From Arthrobacter pityocampae (GTDB lineage Bacteria; Actinomycetota; Actinomycetes; Actinomycetales; Micrococcaceae): 64,000 bases of DNA. The stretch covers positions 186,001 through 250,000 of the forward strand of contig NZ_PRKW01000001.1 in the NCBI RefSeq assembly GCF_002927275.1. Direction: 5' to 3'. Made by a program: the position numbers and the translations under genes. The notes beneath the pieces were generated by a model. The model worked only from the letters and a program-made list of their open reading frames with translations. It had not been told where the DNA came from and searched no databases. Shown here in pieces: positions 16,045 to 23,673 of the stretch. Each line of letters starts with the position of its first letter. The stretch's first letter is position 1.

Positions 16045-16270
16045 ATGGCGGTCCGCAAGCTCCCGCCCCCGCCGAGCACCTCCTCGCCGTCCGCGCCCGG
16101 GCTGACGCTCGCCCCACCGGCTCGCGCGAGCGGCGCGCCGCGACCGAGCGACAGGCCACCGCCGCCGCGAGCCTTGCCCGACGCTCCGCCGAGGTTCACG
16201 CGCGCTCCCTTTCGGACCACGCCGGAGACCTCGCCGACCCCCGACGACCTACCCCCGTTCTGAGAGGACG
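16045..16270 (+). pseudogene. Possible frameshifted small gene
   Basis: The ATG at 16045 opens a 72-codon frame of mostly Pro, Ser and Ala that looks unlike a protein. After the C-run near 16064-16072 a different frame reads as a typical helical protein (AEHLLAVRARADARPTGSRE, then AAASLARRSAEVHARSL) with the codon bias of the element, but it has an in-frame stop and no start upstream. Joining the first frame to the second by a one-base shift in the C-run would give a normal small protein. This may be a broken gene, a programmed shift or a sequencing error. Confidence 0.35.
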
Positions 16271-16273
16271 AAC

Positions 16274-16483
16274 ATGCACACACCCGACCGCGTGACCCTC
16301 GCCCCTGGCGAGCCGAAGCCTGCCCGTAAGAACTGCACCGACTGCGGACCGCGTCCCGGCTCCGCCTTCCGCGTCCGCTCCGGCGGTCGCCTCGCCTCAC
16401 GCTGTCGGCGCTGCACCGGCCTGCGCGGGAGGCGACCATGGTCCGACCACTACGGCACGCCGCCACTCGGCACCGGCGCGTGA
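16274..16483 (+). CDS. Small zinc-ribbon-like protein (element)
   Basis: 69 residues. It has NCTDCG and, about 25 residues later, RCRRCTG, a four-cysteine CxxC...CxxC arrangement typical of zinc ribbons, with a basic linker. GAGAGGACG lies just upstream of the ATG at 16274. It is followed by a terminator. Probably a DNA- or RNA-binding accessory protein; no family recognised. Confidence 0.65.
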   Translation: MHTPDRVTLAPGEPKPARKNCTDCGPRPGSAFRVRSGGRLASRCRRCTGLRGRRPWSDHYGTPPLGTGA

Positions 16484-16545
16484 GTAGCTACGTTTTTCCC
16501 GAAGCAAGAGCTACTCCGCCCTGATCTCCTGGGGTGAACAAGGAA

Positions 16546-16577
16546 AGCCCCGGACGACTTTCGGTCGTCTGGGGCTT
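16546..16577. terminator. Terminator after the zinc-ribbon gene
   Basis: AGCCCC-G-GACGAC (16546-16558) pairs with GTCGTC-T-GGGGCT (16564-16576) around a TTTCG loop, with one mismatch. It lies between convergent genes. Confidence 0.75.
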
Positions 16578-16609
16578 CTCCACGCCCGAGCGGGCCGCCT
16601 GACGGATGC

Positions 16610-17077
16610 CTAACTGGTGCCCTGGCTCCCTACGGGCGCTGATTTCCGCCGAATCTCCTCCGCTACACGCCCGAGAGCGATCTGAGCCTCGGCGGAACGC
16701 CGAAGGTAGCCAGGCTGCTCCTCGTCGGCGACGAACCGCAGGAGCTCCTCCTCGGTCTGACCGATGCGTAGGTCCCAGCTCTGCGGCAGCAAGTCCGGTC
16801 CAAGCGCGCCGATCAGCGCTCCCGCCTCAGCGCCCATGTCCTTGCTCGTCTGGCTGTCCGAAGACCCACCTCGGCGCAAGTTCTGAGTCAGGCGAAGCAA
16901 CGCCTCCATCTCAAACAGGAGCTTGCCATGGAGTAGCGCTGCGCGCCGGTCCTCCTCTGCGATCTTTCGCGCTGCGCGCCTGTCCTGCGCCGAGATCAGG
17001 AGCGCCACCATCGACGCCCCTAGAGCGACGAGAACCGCCGCGACCTGAACCCAAAGGGCGAGCGTTTCCTCTGTCAT
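16610..17077 (-). CDS. Single-pass membrane protein of unknown function (element)
   Basis: 155 residues. The N-terminal segment LALWVQVAAVLVALGASMVA is a clear transmembrane helix, followed by a basic cytoplasmic stretch (QDRRAARKIAEEDRRA) and a helical C-terminal domain. Start ATG at 17077 with GAAGGGGGA upstream. Small membrane proteins of this layout occur as phage-exclusion or toxin-like factors on mobile elements, but nothing in the sequence fixes a function. It is the most distal gene of a minus-strand trio (17446 to 16610). Confidence 0.7.
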   Translation of the reverse strand: MTEETLALWVQVAAVLVALGASMVALLISAQDRRAARKIAEEDRRAALLHGKLLFEMEALLRLTQNLRRGGSSDSQTSKDMGAEAGALIGALGPDLLPQSWDLRIGQTEEELLRFVADEEQPGYLRRSAEAQIALGRVAEEIRRKSAPVGSQGTS

Positions 17078-17117
17078 CAAATCCCCCTTCGTTCAGCCCG
17101 ATTCGGGGGCGTCGGCG

Positions 17118-17291
17118 TCAGTCCCATGCGGCGACTACGTGCTGCCCGTCAGACGCGACGTGCTGCCCTCCGTGCCCCGTGTCCAAGACGCAGGATGCTT
17201 CAAAGCCCAAGTTGGATGTAACTGCTTCGCAGTCCCCGACGTTGCGATAGTCGAGAGGGAAGCTCTCACCGACACTGATCTGTCGAGGCAT
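17118..17291 (-). CDS. Small protein of unknown function (element)
   Basis: 57 residues from the ATG at 17291, preceded by GGTGGAAG. It has a C...GHGGQHVASD...W arrangement (SCVLDTGHGGQHVASDGQHV) seen in small actinobacterial and phage proteins that may bind metal through Cys and His. A GTG at 17303 is an alternative start. Role unknown. Confidence 0.55.
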   Translation of the reverse strand: MPRQISVGESFPLDYRNVGDCEAVTSNLGFEASCVLDTGHGGQHVASDGQHVVAAWD

Positions 17292-17305
17292 CTTCGCTTC
17301 CACCG

Positions 17306-17446
17306 CTAGTCGTTCGGCTCGTTGGCGAGCGCCTCGTGGTCGTAGGGATCATAGGGTTCCAGCTCCGCGTGCAACTCCTTCGGCGACATCGTCGAAGTGC
17401 TGTTGTCGGGTGCAGCGAACTTGAGGCTCTGCTCTTCAGTATTCAT
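17306..17446 (-). CDS. 46-residue acidic protein (element)
   Basis: ATG at 17446 to TAG at 17306. Begins MNTEEQSLKFAAPDNST and ends in an acidic YDPYDHEALANEPND. No Shine-Dalgarno, but TAAGCT (17453-17458, read on the minus strand) lies six bases upstream, so the transcript is probably leaderless. It is the first gene of the minus-strand trio and diverges from the 17514 gene. Very acidic tiny proteins are sometimes anti-defence mimics or antitoxins, but no family is recognised. Confidence 0.5.
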   Translation of the reverse strand: MNTEEQSLKFAAPDNSTSTMSPKELHAELEPYDPYDHEALANEPND

Positions 17447-17452
17447 GCAGCC

Positions 17453-17506
17453 AGCTTAGAGGGCCGCCCGCGCCCGGAGCGCGCGCCGCTCTCGGTGCTC
17501 TAAGCT
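17453..17506. promoter_or_regulatory. Divergent promoters with two identical TAAGCT -10 boxes
   Basis: TAAGCT on the minus strand (17453-17458) is six bases before the ATG at 17446. TAAGCT on the plus strand (17501-17506) is seven bases before the GTG at 17514. The space between is GC-rich with no clear -35. Both transcripts would start at or next to the start codon. Confidence 0.5.
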
Positions 17507-17513
17507 CTCCCTC

Positions 17514-18329
17514 GTGCCAATCGAGCCTGAGATAGAGCCAGACGCCCGTGAGATCGAGGCCAGCAGAGAGATTCACCGCCTGTTAGCCCTCGTCGCTGCT
17601 ATCAGCGAGAAGTTCAGCAAGTACGCCAACGTAGCTCCCGGCTCCGCCCTGGCGGCGGACGACGCGCGCTCGCCACATCACTCCGTCCCCCAATACGCCC
17701 ATTCCCAAGTGACTGTTGCGCTCGGCTGCCTAGAGTCTCTTTCGGCCATGATCGTTCGCGAGGACGCCGACAGCGTGTCCCTGGTCGCTGGCCCCTTCGG
17801 TGCCTACGCCCTGGTACGCAACGCCATGGACGCCGCAGCGACTGCCCTATGGCTGTTGGAGCCCGAGAACGGCACCCTCCGCATCAAGAGGCGTATCCTC
17901 CTCGGCGTGGACGAGGTGCGACACGAGTACTCCTTCCATCAGGCTCGTGGCCGGAGCTGGGGCGACAATTCGAAGAAGCGCCGAGCAAGGCTCTCCGAAG
18001 TATCGAAGCAGGCAGGTCTCGTGGGTTGGAACCCTCTGAAGGCGGAGATGCCGTCTATGACCAAAATCTTGAAGCAGCTTGAACGCCTACACGACGACGT
18101 CACCCTCCCCTGGCTGCCTGCATGGCAGCTCGCGAGCGGGCATGCGCACGGGAAGCTCTGGGCACAGCTCGTGTCGCACGAGATGACGGAAATCACCGGG
18201 ACTCGAACCGCAACAGGCGCGAGCTACAAGGTCCGAATCCGCTACGTCATGCTTGCGGCACTGTTAGGGGAAGCGGTGCAGCTTGTCGAGACAGCCGCAT
18301 CTCGTTACGTCCAGCTCGCGTCGACCTAA
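17514..18329 (+). CDS. HEPN-like/DUF5677-like protein of unknown function (element)
   Basis: 271 residues, all-helical. Two regions resemble HEPN-type proteins: GAYALVRNAMDAAATALWLL (about 95-117) and WQLASGHAHGKLWAQ (about 204-218). The second recalls the SxxxHG end of the fold, but the standard RX4-6H catalytic pair is not clear. Leaderless start at GTG 17514. It is followed by a second HEPN gene, and paired HEPN genes on mobile elements usually serve defence or abortive infection. An AbiV-like or DUF5677 relationship is a guess from motif spacing. Confidence 0.6.
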   Translation: MPIEPEIEPDAREIEASREIHRLLALVAAISEKFSKYANVAPGSALAADDARSPHHSVPQYAHSQVTVALGCLESLSAMIVREDADSVSLVAGPFGAYALVRNAMDAAATALWLLEPENGTLRIKRRILLGVDEVRHEYSFHQARGRSWGDNSKKRRARLSEVSKQAGLVGWNPLKAEMPSMTKILKQLERLHDDVTLPWLPAWQLASGHAHGKLWAQLVSHEMTEITGTRTATGASYKVRIRYVMLAALLGEAVQLVETAASRYVQLAST

Positions 18330-18432
18330 GGGGCCTCCCGCCTCCGGCAACAGAGGAGAGCCTAGGGGGATCTTGCGCACGCCGACGGCTCCGCCTCACC
18401 TGTTCACGTGACGAACGCGATAGCCTCCAGCT

Positions 18433-18483
18433 ATGGCCCGCAGAAATTATCGACTTGTCCTCGCCCCAACGAGGGACTTTTGA
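18433..18483 (+). CDS. Possible 16-codon leader peptide before the HEPN gene
   Basis: TAGCCT (18421-18426) lies six bases before an ATG at 18433. The short frame reads MARRNYRLVLAPTRDF and its TGA overlaps a TTG (TTGA) at 18480 that opens the HEPN gene. A short leaderless ORF coupled to the following gene is a plausible expression control. The sequence alone does not prove translation. Confidence 0.35.
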   Translation: MARRNYRLVLAPTRDF

Positions 18484-19211
18484 GCATCCCAAGGGGCAAG
18501 AAGTTCGTGGGGCAAGCCAGTCTTGCGCGCATTGACTTCCACGAGGCGAGCGACGACATTCGGAGTTACTTCACGCTCCGCCAAATGCTCAAAGACCGTA
18601 AAGGGGCCGCGCCGCACCTGACCAACGTAGGACGCGGCACCTTCGTACTGATATCCGCTCTATGGGAGGCGTACTGCGAAGCCGTAGCCGTCGAAGCAGC
18701 AGCCTTGCTAGTGACACATACGCAAGAAGCAGAGCAGCTTCCCGTTCACATGCGGCGCTCAATCGCCTCGGAACTCCGCGAGGCAAAGCACGAACTGAGC
18801 ATTTGGGAAATCGCGGGAGAGGGATGGAAATCCTATGCGCTGAGCCGGATCGCGACGCTAGCTCGCACAACTGTATTCAATACCCCGAAGCCCACAAATG
18901 TTGCCGACCTCTTCAAGCGCTCACTGGGCATTGAGAATCTCCCGGCTCATTGGACGCCGCCCGAGAGCTTGCCTGACTCCGACCCGCAGGCCCTTCTGAA
19001 ACACTTTGTCGAGATACGCGGCGCGATCGCTCACGGAGCTAGTCCCCGCCGAGAGGTGACCAAAGCCGAGATCTCTGACTTTTACCAAACGGTTTCCTCG
19101 CTCGTTGCCGACACAGACTCTGTGATTCGGGCGCACCTATTGAACCTCATCGGGCGCGACCCCTGGCCCAGTGAGGTTATGAAGGCTGACCTGCGGGAAG
19201 CGCAGGCATAG
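18480..19211 (+). CDS. HEPN-domain protein, probable RNase of MAE_28990/MAE_18760 type (element)
   Basis: 243 residues from the TTG at 18480; the frame is open back to a GTG at 18408 that has no Shine-Dalgarno, so the start is uncertain. The conserved layout is FVLISALWEAYCEAVAVEAA near the N-terminal third and HFVEIRGAIAHGASPRR near residue 180, where Arg180 and His185 make the RX4H motif of HEPN ribonucleases (codons at 19017 and 19032). HEPN RNases cleave RNA in toxin-antitoxin and abortive-infection systems. The base composition is visibly lower in GC than the rest of the window, a sign of separate acquisition. Last gene of the element, 53 nt from attR. Confidence 0.7.
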   Translation: MSIPRGKKFVGQASLARIDFHEASDDIRSYFTLRQMLKDRKGAAPHLTNVGRGTFVLISALWEAYCEAVAVEAAALLVTHTQEAEQLPVHMRRSIASELREAKHELSIWEIAGEGWKSYALSRIATLARTTVFNTPKPTNVADLFKRSLGIENLPAHWTPPESLPDSDPQALLKHFVEIRGAIAHGASPRREVTKAEISDFYQTVSSLVADTDSVIRAHLLNLIGRDPWPSEVMKADLREAQA

Positions 19212-19264
19212 CGCTGAGGCTCTGTTGGAATCCATAGTGTGTCTATTGCTCGACAACGGGTGCC

Positions 19265-19273
19265 CGATGTCGG
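19265..19273. other. attR: attR core of the comM-integrated element
   Basis: CGATGTCGG, identical to attL. The comM reading frame resumes on its right. The element-side flank has a CGACA/TGTCG dyad (19251-19255, 19268-19272). Confidence 0.85.
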
Positions 19274-19340
19274 CCTCGACCTCGACGACGTGCCCGTTCA
19301 TCCCGACCAGGGACACCGCGTACGTCCGTCCCAGCGCCAT
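19265..19340 (-). pseudogene. comM: comM, 5' stub of the split gene
   Basis: ATG at 19340 begins MALGRTYAVSLVGMNGHVVE and continues to VEADI, the standard N-terminus of actinobacterial ComM, then runs into element sequence and stops at 19137 after 67 codons. The ATG overlaps the yraN stop by 1 nt, so comM is normally coupled to yraN. It is the missing front of the comM remnant at 9116-10597. Confidence 0.93.
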
Positions 19341-19696
19341 CAGAGCACGGCCCGGACGTGTTCAATGCGCGGGTCCCCCGTGCCGTCGTCGAGTACCCCG
19401 ACGGCGTCGATCCGGAAACCGCTGAAGCGCTGGTGGTGCGCGCGGGCCCATTGCGAGGCCAGCACGTAGAGCCGTTCGAGCTTGTCGGCCGTGATGGCCT
19501 CGAGGGGCTGCCCGAAATCGTCCGAACTGCGCGTCTTGACCTCCACGATGACGAGGGTGGACCCGTCCACCGCCACGAGGTCGATCTCCCCCGCCGGGCA
19601 CCGCCAGTTGCGGTCGACGATCCTCAGCCCGGCCCGCTCCAGGAACACGGCGGCCAGCGCCTCCCCGCGACGCCCCAATTGATCCTTCGCCAACAT
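19340..19696 (-). CDS. YraN/UPF0102 family endonuclease-like protein
   Basis: 118 residues. GRRGEALAAVFLERAGLRIV, then NWRCPAGEIDLVAVDGSTLV and FVEVKTRS-type VIVEVKTRSSDD; the last two carry the E-x-D...ExK core of the restriction-endonuclease-like fold. The biochemical role is unclear. Start ATG at 19696 is favoured by GGAGGT nine bases upstream; an earlier GTG is possible. Always next to comM/dprA in these genomes. Confidence 0.9.
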   Translation of the reverse strand: MLAKDQLGRRGEALAAVFLERAGLRIVDRNWRCPAGEIDLVAVDGSTLVIVEVKTRSSDDFGQPLEAITADKLERLYVLASQWARAHHQRFSGFRIDAVGVLDDGTGDPRIEHVRAVL

Positions 19697-19896
19697 GGCT
19701 ACCACCTCCGCACCCAGCGTCACCGACGCGGAGCAGCCCGCAGACGCGGCAGGCGGCTATGTGGACAACCTCGGCGATACCGCTCCGTCCGTCCCCATCG
19801 GCGGTTGCGGGTCTGGTGGACCGGCCGGCGTCGGCCTAGCGTGGAGGTGCAGCGGCGGCCGCCCGGCCGCCGCGCCGTCGACGAATGGAGGACACC

Positions 19897-20265
19897 GTGT
19901 CAGAGCACAGCGATGTCGTGCCCGGTGCGGCCGACGCGGACCGGCAGGAGCAGACCCTGGCCGAGGACGCCGGGATCGGGACCGCGGCTGCCGGCGGGAC
20001 GGGCGGTTCGGAGGCGGACCGGCAGGAGCAGGACACCCCCCTCGACGCCGGCGCCCGCTGGAACGGCGTGGGAATTGCCGGCGAGGGGACGGGAGGGTCG
20101 GAAGCGGACCGCCTGGAACAGGCCGCGGATGTCCCGCTCGATGCCGAGGACGCCTTCCCGTATGCAGGCGGGGACGACGCCGAGGACGCCTTCCCGGAGG
20201 ACGACGGGGACGAGGCGGAGGACGTCTTCGCGCCGGACGACGGGATCGACGACAACCCGGAATGA
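19897..20265 (+). CDS. Acidic repeat protein of unknown function
   Basis: 122 residues from the GTG at 19897, with GGAGG five bases upstream; an in-frame ATG four codons earlier contains that Shine-Dalgarno. Three copies of an (A/S)(D/E)ADRxEQ motif (AADADRQEQ, GSEADRQEQ, GSEADRLEQ) are followed by AEDAFP repeats and an Asp/Glu-rich tail. It is almost entirely acidic and probably disordered. I recall similar short acidic proteins in Arthrobacter genomes, with no known function. It diverges from yraN across a 200-bp gap. Confidence 0.7.
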   Translation: MSEHSDVVPGAADADRQEQTLAEDAGIGTAAAGGTGGSEADRQEQDTPLDAGARWNGVGIAGEGTGGSEADRLEQAADVPLDAEDAFPYAGGDDAEDAFPEDDGDEAEDVFAPDDGIDDNPE

Positions 20266-20374
20266 TTTCGCAGCAGCCCCTTGAAGAAGAAAGACACCGT
20301 CACCACCCCGGGGAACCCGCAGGCGGCGCGGAGCACGCGGGGCTGGAGTCCGCGCGAAATCCGCGCGGAGGGCG

Positions 20375-20701
20375 TCAGCTGCCCATGGTGCCGTCCTTGG
20401 GGAGGGCGATGTCGTCCGACTTGGTGAGCTCCTCGACGTTGACGTCCTTGAACGTGATCACGCGGACGTTCTTCACGAACCGGGCGGAGCGGTAGACGTC
20501 CCACACCCAGGCGTCTTGCAGCGTGAGGTCGAAGTAGACCTCGCCGTCGGCCGAGCGCGCCTGGAGGTCCACGTGGTTCGCCAGGTAGAACCGGCGCTCC
20601 GTCTCCACGACGTAGCTGAACAGTCCCACCACGTCCCGGTACTCGCGGTAGAGCTGCAACTCCATGTCGGTTTCGTAGTTCTCAAGATCCTCGGCACTCA
20701 T
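20375..20701 (-). CDS. DUF2469 family protein
   Basis: 108 residues from the ATG at 20701. Begins MSAEDLENYETDMELQLYRE, the signature of this actinobacterial family, found next to rnhB. The rest includes ETERRFYLANHVDLQ and DAWVWDVYRSARFVKNVRV. Function unknown. The start lies 8 nt after the rnhB stop. Confidence 0.9.
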   Translation of the reverse strand: MSAEDLENYETDMELQLYREYRDVVGLFSYVVETERRFYLANHVDLQARSADGEVYFDLTLQDAWVWDVYRSARFVKNVRVITFKDVNVEELTKSDDIALPKDGTMGS

Positions 20702-20708
20702 TCGACCA

Positions 20709-21461
20709 TCATCCTCCACTTTCCGTACGGGCGACGTCGGGCCGCTCCAGGCTGCCCAGACGCCAGGTTCTCCGGTGGTACCGGCTCGGGCCGGCGGCGT
20801 CGATGGCCGCGCGGTGGCTCTCCGTCGCGTAGCCCTTGTTCACGTCCCACCCGAAGTCCGGGTGGTCGGCGGCGAGGGACACCATCAGGGCATCCCGCTC
20901 CACCTTGGCCAGCACGCTGGCCGCCGCGACGCTCAGGCAGGTCAGGTCGGCCTTGATGCGGGTCTGCACGGGGGACGTGCAGCCGACGGTGTCGAGCTGC
21001 CCGACGGTCACTGGCCCGCCGTCGTCCGTCCCGAACAGCGTCCCCTGGGACCGGGCGGAGAGCCAGTCGTGGTTGCCGTCGAGGAGCACGACGTCGGGGG
21101 TGACGGTGTCGAGGACGGAGGCCCACGCCCTGCTCCCGGCGGCTCGCAGCGCGGACATCAGGCCTAGGCCGTCGATCTCCTCCGCCGAGGCATGGCCGAC
21201 GGCGGAGGCGACGGACCAGCGGCGGATGCGGGGCACCAGCGCCTCGCGTTCGGCCGGAGGGAGGAGCTTGCTGTCCCGCACGCCCCGCAGCGGGGACGGT
21301 GCATCGAGGTCGACGACGACGATGCCCACCGACACCGGTCCGGCCAGGGCTCCCCTGCCGACCTCGTCGCATCCGGCCACGTAGCGGTGGCCCGCGGAGG
21401 CGAACGATTTCTCGATCGCGAGGTTGGGAGCGGCGGTGCGTTTCCTGCGCAGGGGCGTCAT
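20709..21461 (-). CDS. rnhB: Ribonuclease HII
   Basis: 250 residues. It removes ribonucleotides from RNA/DNA hybrids. The catalytic [12 protein letters not shown] (Asp-Glu), [12 protein letters not shown] and [11 protein letters not shown], together with [20 protein letters not shown], are intact. It overlaps lepB upstream by 4 nt and lies in the order lepB-rnhB-DUF2469. Confidence 0.95.
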   Translation of the reverse strand: MTPLRRKRTAAPNLAIEKSFASAGHRYVAGCDEVGRGALAGPVSVGIVVVDLDAPSPLRGVRDSKLLPPAEREALVPRIRRWSVASAVGHASAEEIDGLGLMSALRAAGSRAWASVLDTVTPDVVLLDGNHDWLSARSQGTLFGTDDGGPVTVGQLDTVGCTSPVQTRIKADLTCLSVAAASVLAKVERDALMVSLAADHPDFGWDVNKGYATESHRAAIDAAGPSRYHRRTWRLGSLERPDVARTESGG

Positions 21462-22324
21462 GGTCCGGTCGGGGCGGGGGTGGGGCTGGGAGACGCGGGC
21501 TGAGCACCGGGCTCGGGATCGGGGACGCCGTCGAACACGTCCGTCGGGGTTGCGAGGAAGCCGAGGCGGTTCAGCGGCCAGGCGATGACCGCGGCCTTGC
21601 CCTCGACGTCGTCGATGTCCACGAAGCCGAGGCCTGGCTTGGTCTGGTTGGCCCGCGAGTCGGCGGAGGCGTTGCGGTGGTCCCCCATCACCCAGAGCTT
21701 GCCCTCGGGCACGACGACGTCGAAGGGCAGGTCGGAGGGGTTGGCCCCCGGGAAGAGGTAGGGCTCCTCGAGGGGCTCGCCGTTGACGGTGAGGCGGCCC
21801 TCGGCGTCGCAGCAGATGACGCGGTCGCCCGGGAGACCGATGACGCGCTTCACCAGGTGCTGCTGTGACTCGTCCGGGGCGAGCCCGACGAAGATGAGCG
21901 CTTCCTTGAACCAGCCGACCGGCGCGCCGGTCCGCTCGGGGAGCCAGCCCTCCGTGTCACGGAAGACCACGATGTCCCCGCGCTGCAGGTCGAAGGGCTG
22001 CGGCACCAGCTGGTTGACGAAGATGCGGTCGTCGATCTCGAGGGTCTCCTCCATGGAGCCGGAGGGGATGAAGAAGGCGCGGAAGAGGAACGTCTTGATG
22101 AGGAACGAGAGCACCAGCGCGATCACGACGATCGTGCCGATCTCCTTCAGCCAGGCGCCGAACCCCCGGTCGCGGTCCTTGCCGTCGTTTTGCCGCCTCC
22201 GGGAGGTGGCCGGCTCCGCACCGTCCGCGGGGGGTGTTCCATCATCGGAGGGTGCTCCGTCGGACGCCGACGGTGCAGGGGCCTCGGCCCGCGAAGAGGA
22301 CTTCCTGCGGAAGCTCCGTGCCAT
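21458..22324 (-). CDS. lepB: Signal peptidase I
   Basis: 288 residues. A Ser/Pro/Asp-rich cytoplasmic head is followed by one membrane helix ([17 protein letters not shown]) and the extracytoplasmic catalytic domain. Nucleophile Ser is in [15 protein letters not shown] and Lys general base in [14 protein letters not shown]; the box E motif is [11 protein letters not shown]. It cleaves signal peptides of exported proteins. The C-terminal tail is Pro/Ser-rich. A second, different lepB is directly upstream. Confidence 0.95.
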   Translation of the reverse strand: MARSFRRKSSSRAEAPAPSASDGAPSDDGTPPADGAEPATSRRRQNDGKDRDRGFGAWLKEIGTIVVIALVLSFLIKTFLFRAFFIPSGSMEETLEIDDRIFVNQLVPQPFDLQRGDIVVFRDTEGWLPERTGAPVGWFKEALIFVGLAPDESQQHLVKRVIGLPGDRVICCDAEGRLTVNGEPLEEPYLFPGANPSDLPFDVVVPEGKLWVMGDHRNASADSRANQTKPGLGFVDIDDVEGKAAVIAWPLNRLGFLATPTDVFDGVPDPEPGAQPASPSPTPAPTGP

Positions 22325-22412
22325 GTGAACAGTTTCCTCTGTACTCGTGATGCCCGGCTGCCGCCGCTGCCGGGATTGGTCGTCGACGGGCGACCCGATT
22401 ACCGGTCGGAGG

Positions 22413-23090
22413 TCAGCCGGACGGTCGGTCGATCGGGCCGGACCGGTCCAGTGGCCACACTAGCTGAAAGGCCCGCCCGATGATCCGATCCTCGGCGACG
22501 AGTCCGCCGCCGGGAGCACCGAGCAGTGACCGCGAGTCCATCGACGCCGATCGGTGGTCGCCGAGAAGCCACAACCGCCCCTCCGGGACGACGACGTCGA
22601 ACCTGGTGGTGCTCGGGGCGTCACCCGCAGACACGTACGGCTCGTCGAGGGCCTCCCCGTTGACCGTCAGGGATCCCTTAGCGCTGCAGCACTCCACGCG
22701 GTCCCCGCCGACGCCGATCACGCGCTTGACGTAGACGGTGTCGCTGCCCGTCATCCCGAGCCACTGACCCATGCCGGCCAGGGCCCGCTCGGGGAGGCTG
22801 CGGGGGTCGGTGATCGGGTCGAAGGACCCCCGGCCGTCGAACACGACGACGTCACCCCGCTGCACGTCGCCGTCGTCGAGCCTGGTCACGAGCACGCGGT
22901 CGCCCTCGGCGAGCAGGGGCTCCATCGATCCGGACGGGATGAAGTACACGTCGACGAGGAATCCGCGCACCAGACCGGTGACGAGGACGGCGAGCAGGAC
23001 GGCGGAGAACACGAAACGCCAGCCCACAGTGCGGGGCCGGCGTTCCGGGTGCCCTCCGGCCGGAGACCGGGAAGCGGGCGTTTCATGCAC
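22413..23090 (-). CDS. lepB: Signal peptidase I, second paralogue
   Basis: 225 residues from the GTG at 23090. One N-terminal membrane helix (FSAVLLAVLVTGLVRGFLV), then PSGSMEPLLAEGDRVLV with the nucleophile Ser, YVKRVIGVGGDRV with the Lys base and GDHRSASMDSR. The two paralogues differ in their heads and in the insert between the catalytic motifs, so they probably differ in substrate preference. The frame runs further upstream into rplS, but that part is not conserved; the start has no strong Shine-Dalgarno. Confidence 0.92.
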   Translation of the reverse strand: MHETPASRSPAGGHPERRPRTVGWRFVFSAVLLAVLVTGLVRGFLVDVYFIPSGSMEPLLAEGDRVLVTRLDDGDVQRGDVVVFDGRGSFDPITDPRSLPERALAGMGQWLGMTGSDTVYVKRVIGVGGDRVECCSAKGSLTVNGEALDEPYVSAGDAPSTTRFDVVVPEGRLWLLGDHRSASMDSRSLLGAPGGGLVAEDRIIGRAFQLVWPLDRSGPIDRPSG

Positions 23091-23100
23091 TTTCAGGGAG

Positions 23101-23460
23101 TTACTTGACCGTCTTGGGGTCGCGCTTCTCCTTGATCTTGGCTGCCTTGCCGCGCAGTTCGCGCATGTAGTACAGCTTGGCGCGGCGGACGTCGCCCTTG
23201 GAGACAACTTCGATCCTGTCGAGGACCGGGCTGTGCACGGGGAACGTACGCTCCACGCCGACGCCGAAGCTCACCTTGCGGACCGTGAAGGTCTCGCGGA
23301 TGCCGTCGCCCTGGCGGCCCATGACGAAGCCCTTGAAGATCTGAACACGGGTGTTCTTGCCTTCGATGATGTTGACGTGGACGTTGACGGTATCGCCGGC
23401 GCGGAAGTCGGGGACGTTGTCGCGGAAGGATCCGGCGTCGACTGAGTCGAGAATATGCAT
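23101..23460 (-). CDS. rplS: 50S ribosomal protein L19
   Basis: 119 residues from the ATG at 23460, chosen because AGGAG is seven bases upstream and the family begins MHILDSVD. Core motifs: [39 protein letters not shown] and [20 protein letters not shown]. It sits at the 30S-50S interface. About 210 nt separate it from trmD, enough for its own promoter. Confidence 0.97.
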   Translation of the reverse strand: MHILDSVDAGSFRDNVPDFRAGDTVNVHVNIIEGKNTRVQIFKGFVMGRQGDGIRETFTVRKVSFGVGVERTFPVHSPVLDRIEVVSKGDVRRAKLYYMRELRGKAAKIKEKRDPKTVK

Positions 23461-23673
23461 GGTCATGCTCCTGGCGAACGCCACAGGTCATTCACGTGGG
23501 TCACGGCGCTCGAGGACCGGGCGCGTGGCCCGGGCAATGACGCCGGAGAAGGTTTCCGGCCGATCCGATGATTCGGTGGTCGGTGTGTGGAACTGTTGGC
23601 AGGACGCCCCCTGTGGCAGGGTCCGGCCCAGTGGACACAGAGCACGATTATTCCACAGCGCCGGCGCCAACCG

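Larger units (their letters stand above)
10576..19273 (+). mobile_element. 8.69-kb integrative element in comM: serine integrase, lone phage capsid gene, HEPN genes
   Basis: It is bounded by 9-bp direct repeats CGATGTCGG (10576-10584, 19265-19273); unit length is 8,689 bp. It splits comM after codon 25, and exact removal restores the frame. Gene order: integrase (+), zinc-motif/coiled-coil protein (+), P22-coat-like capsid (+), two small proteins (+), 47-aa gene (-), possible broken gene and small zinc-motif protein (+), membrane protein and two small genes (-), HEPN-like gene (+), HEPN gene (+). I found no terminase, portal, protease, tail, lysis or replication gene and no obvious excisionase, although one of the tiny genes could be one. 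Best reading: a phage satellite or defence island. Alternatives are a decayed prophage or a capsid gene captured for another use. Confidence 0.9.

Noticed and set aside
10576-19273. Element as a complete prophage
   Set aside because: Only one structural gene is present and the size is 8.7 kb; no terminase, portal, tail or lysis gene was found.
19137-19340. Separate 67-codon gene at the right junction
   Set aside because: The first 25 codons are the comM start and the rest is element sequence read antisense to the HEPN gene; it is a gene fragment.
21458-23090. Two lepB genes as a recent duplication
   Set aside because: The proteins differ strongly outside the catalytic boxes; tandem lepB paralogues are common in Actinobacteria.
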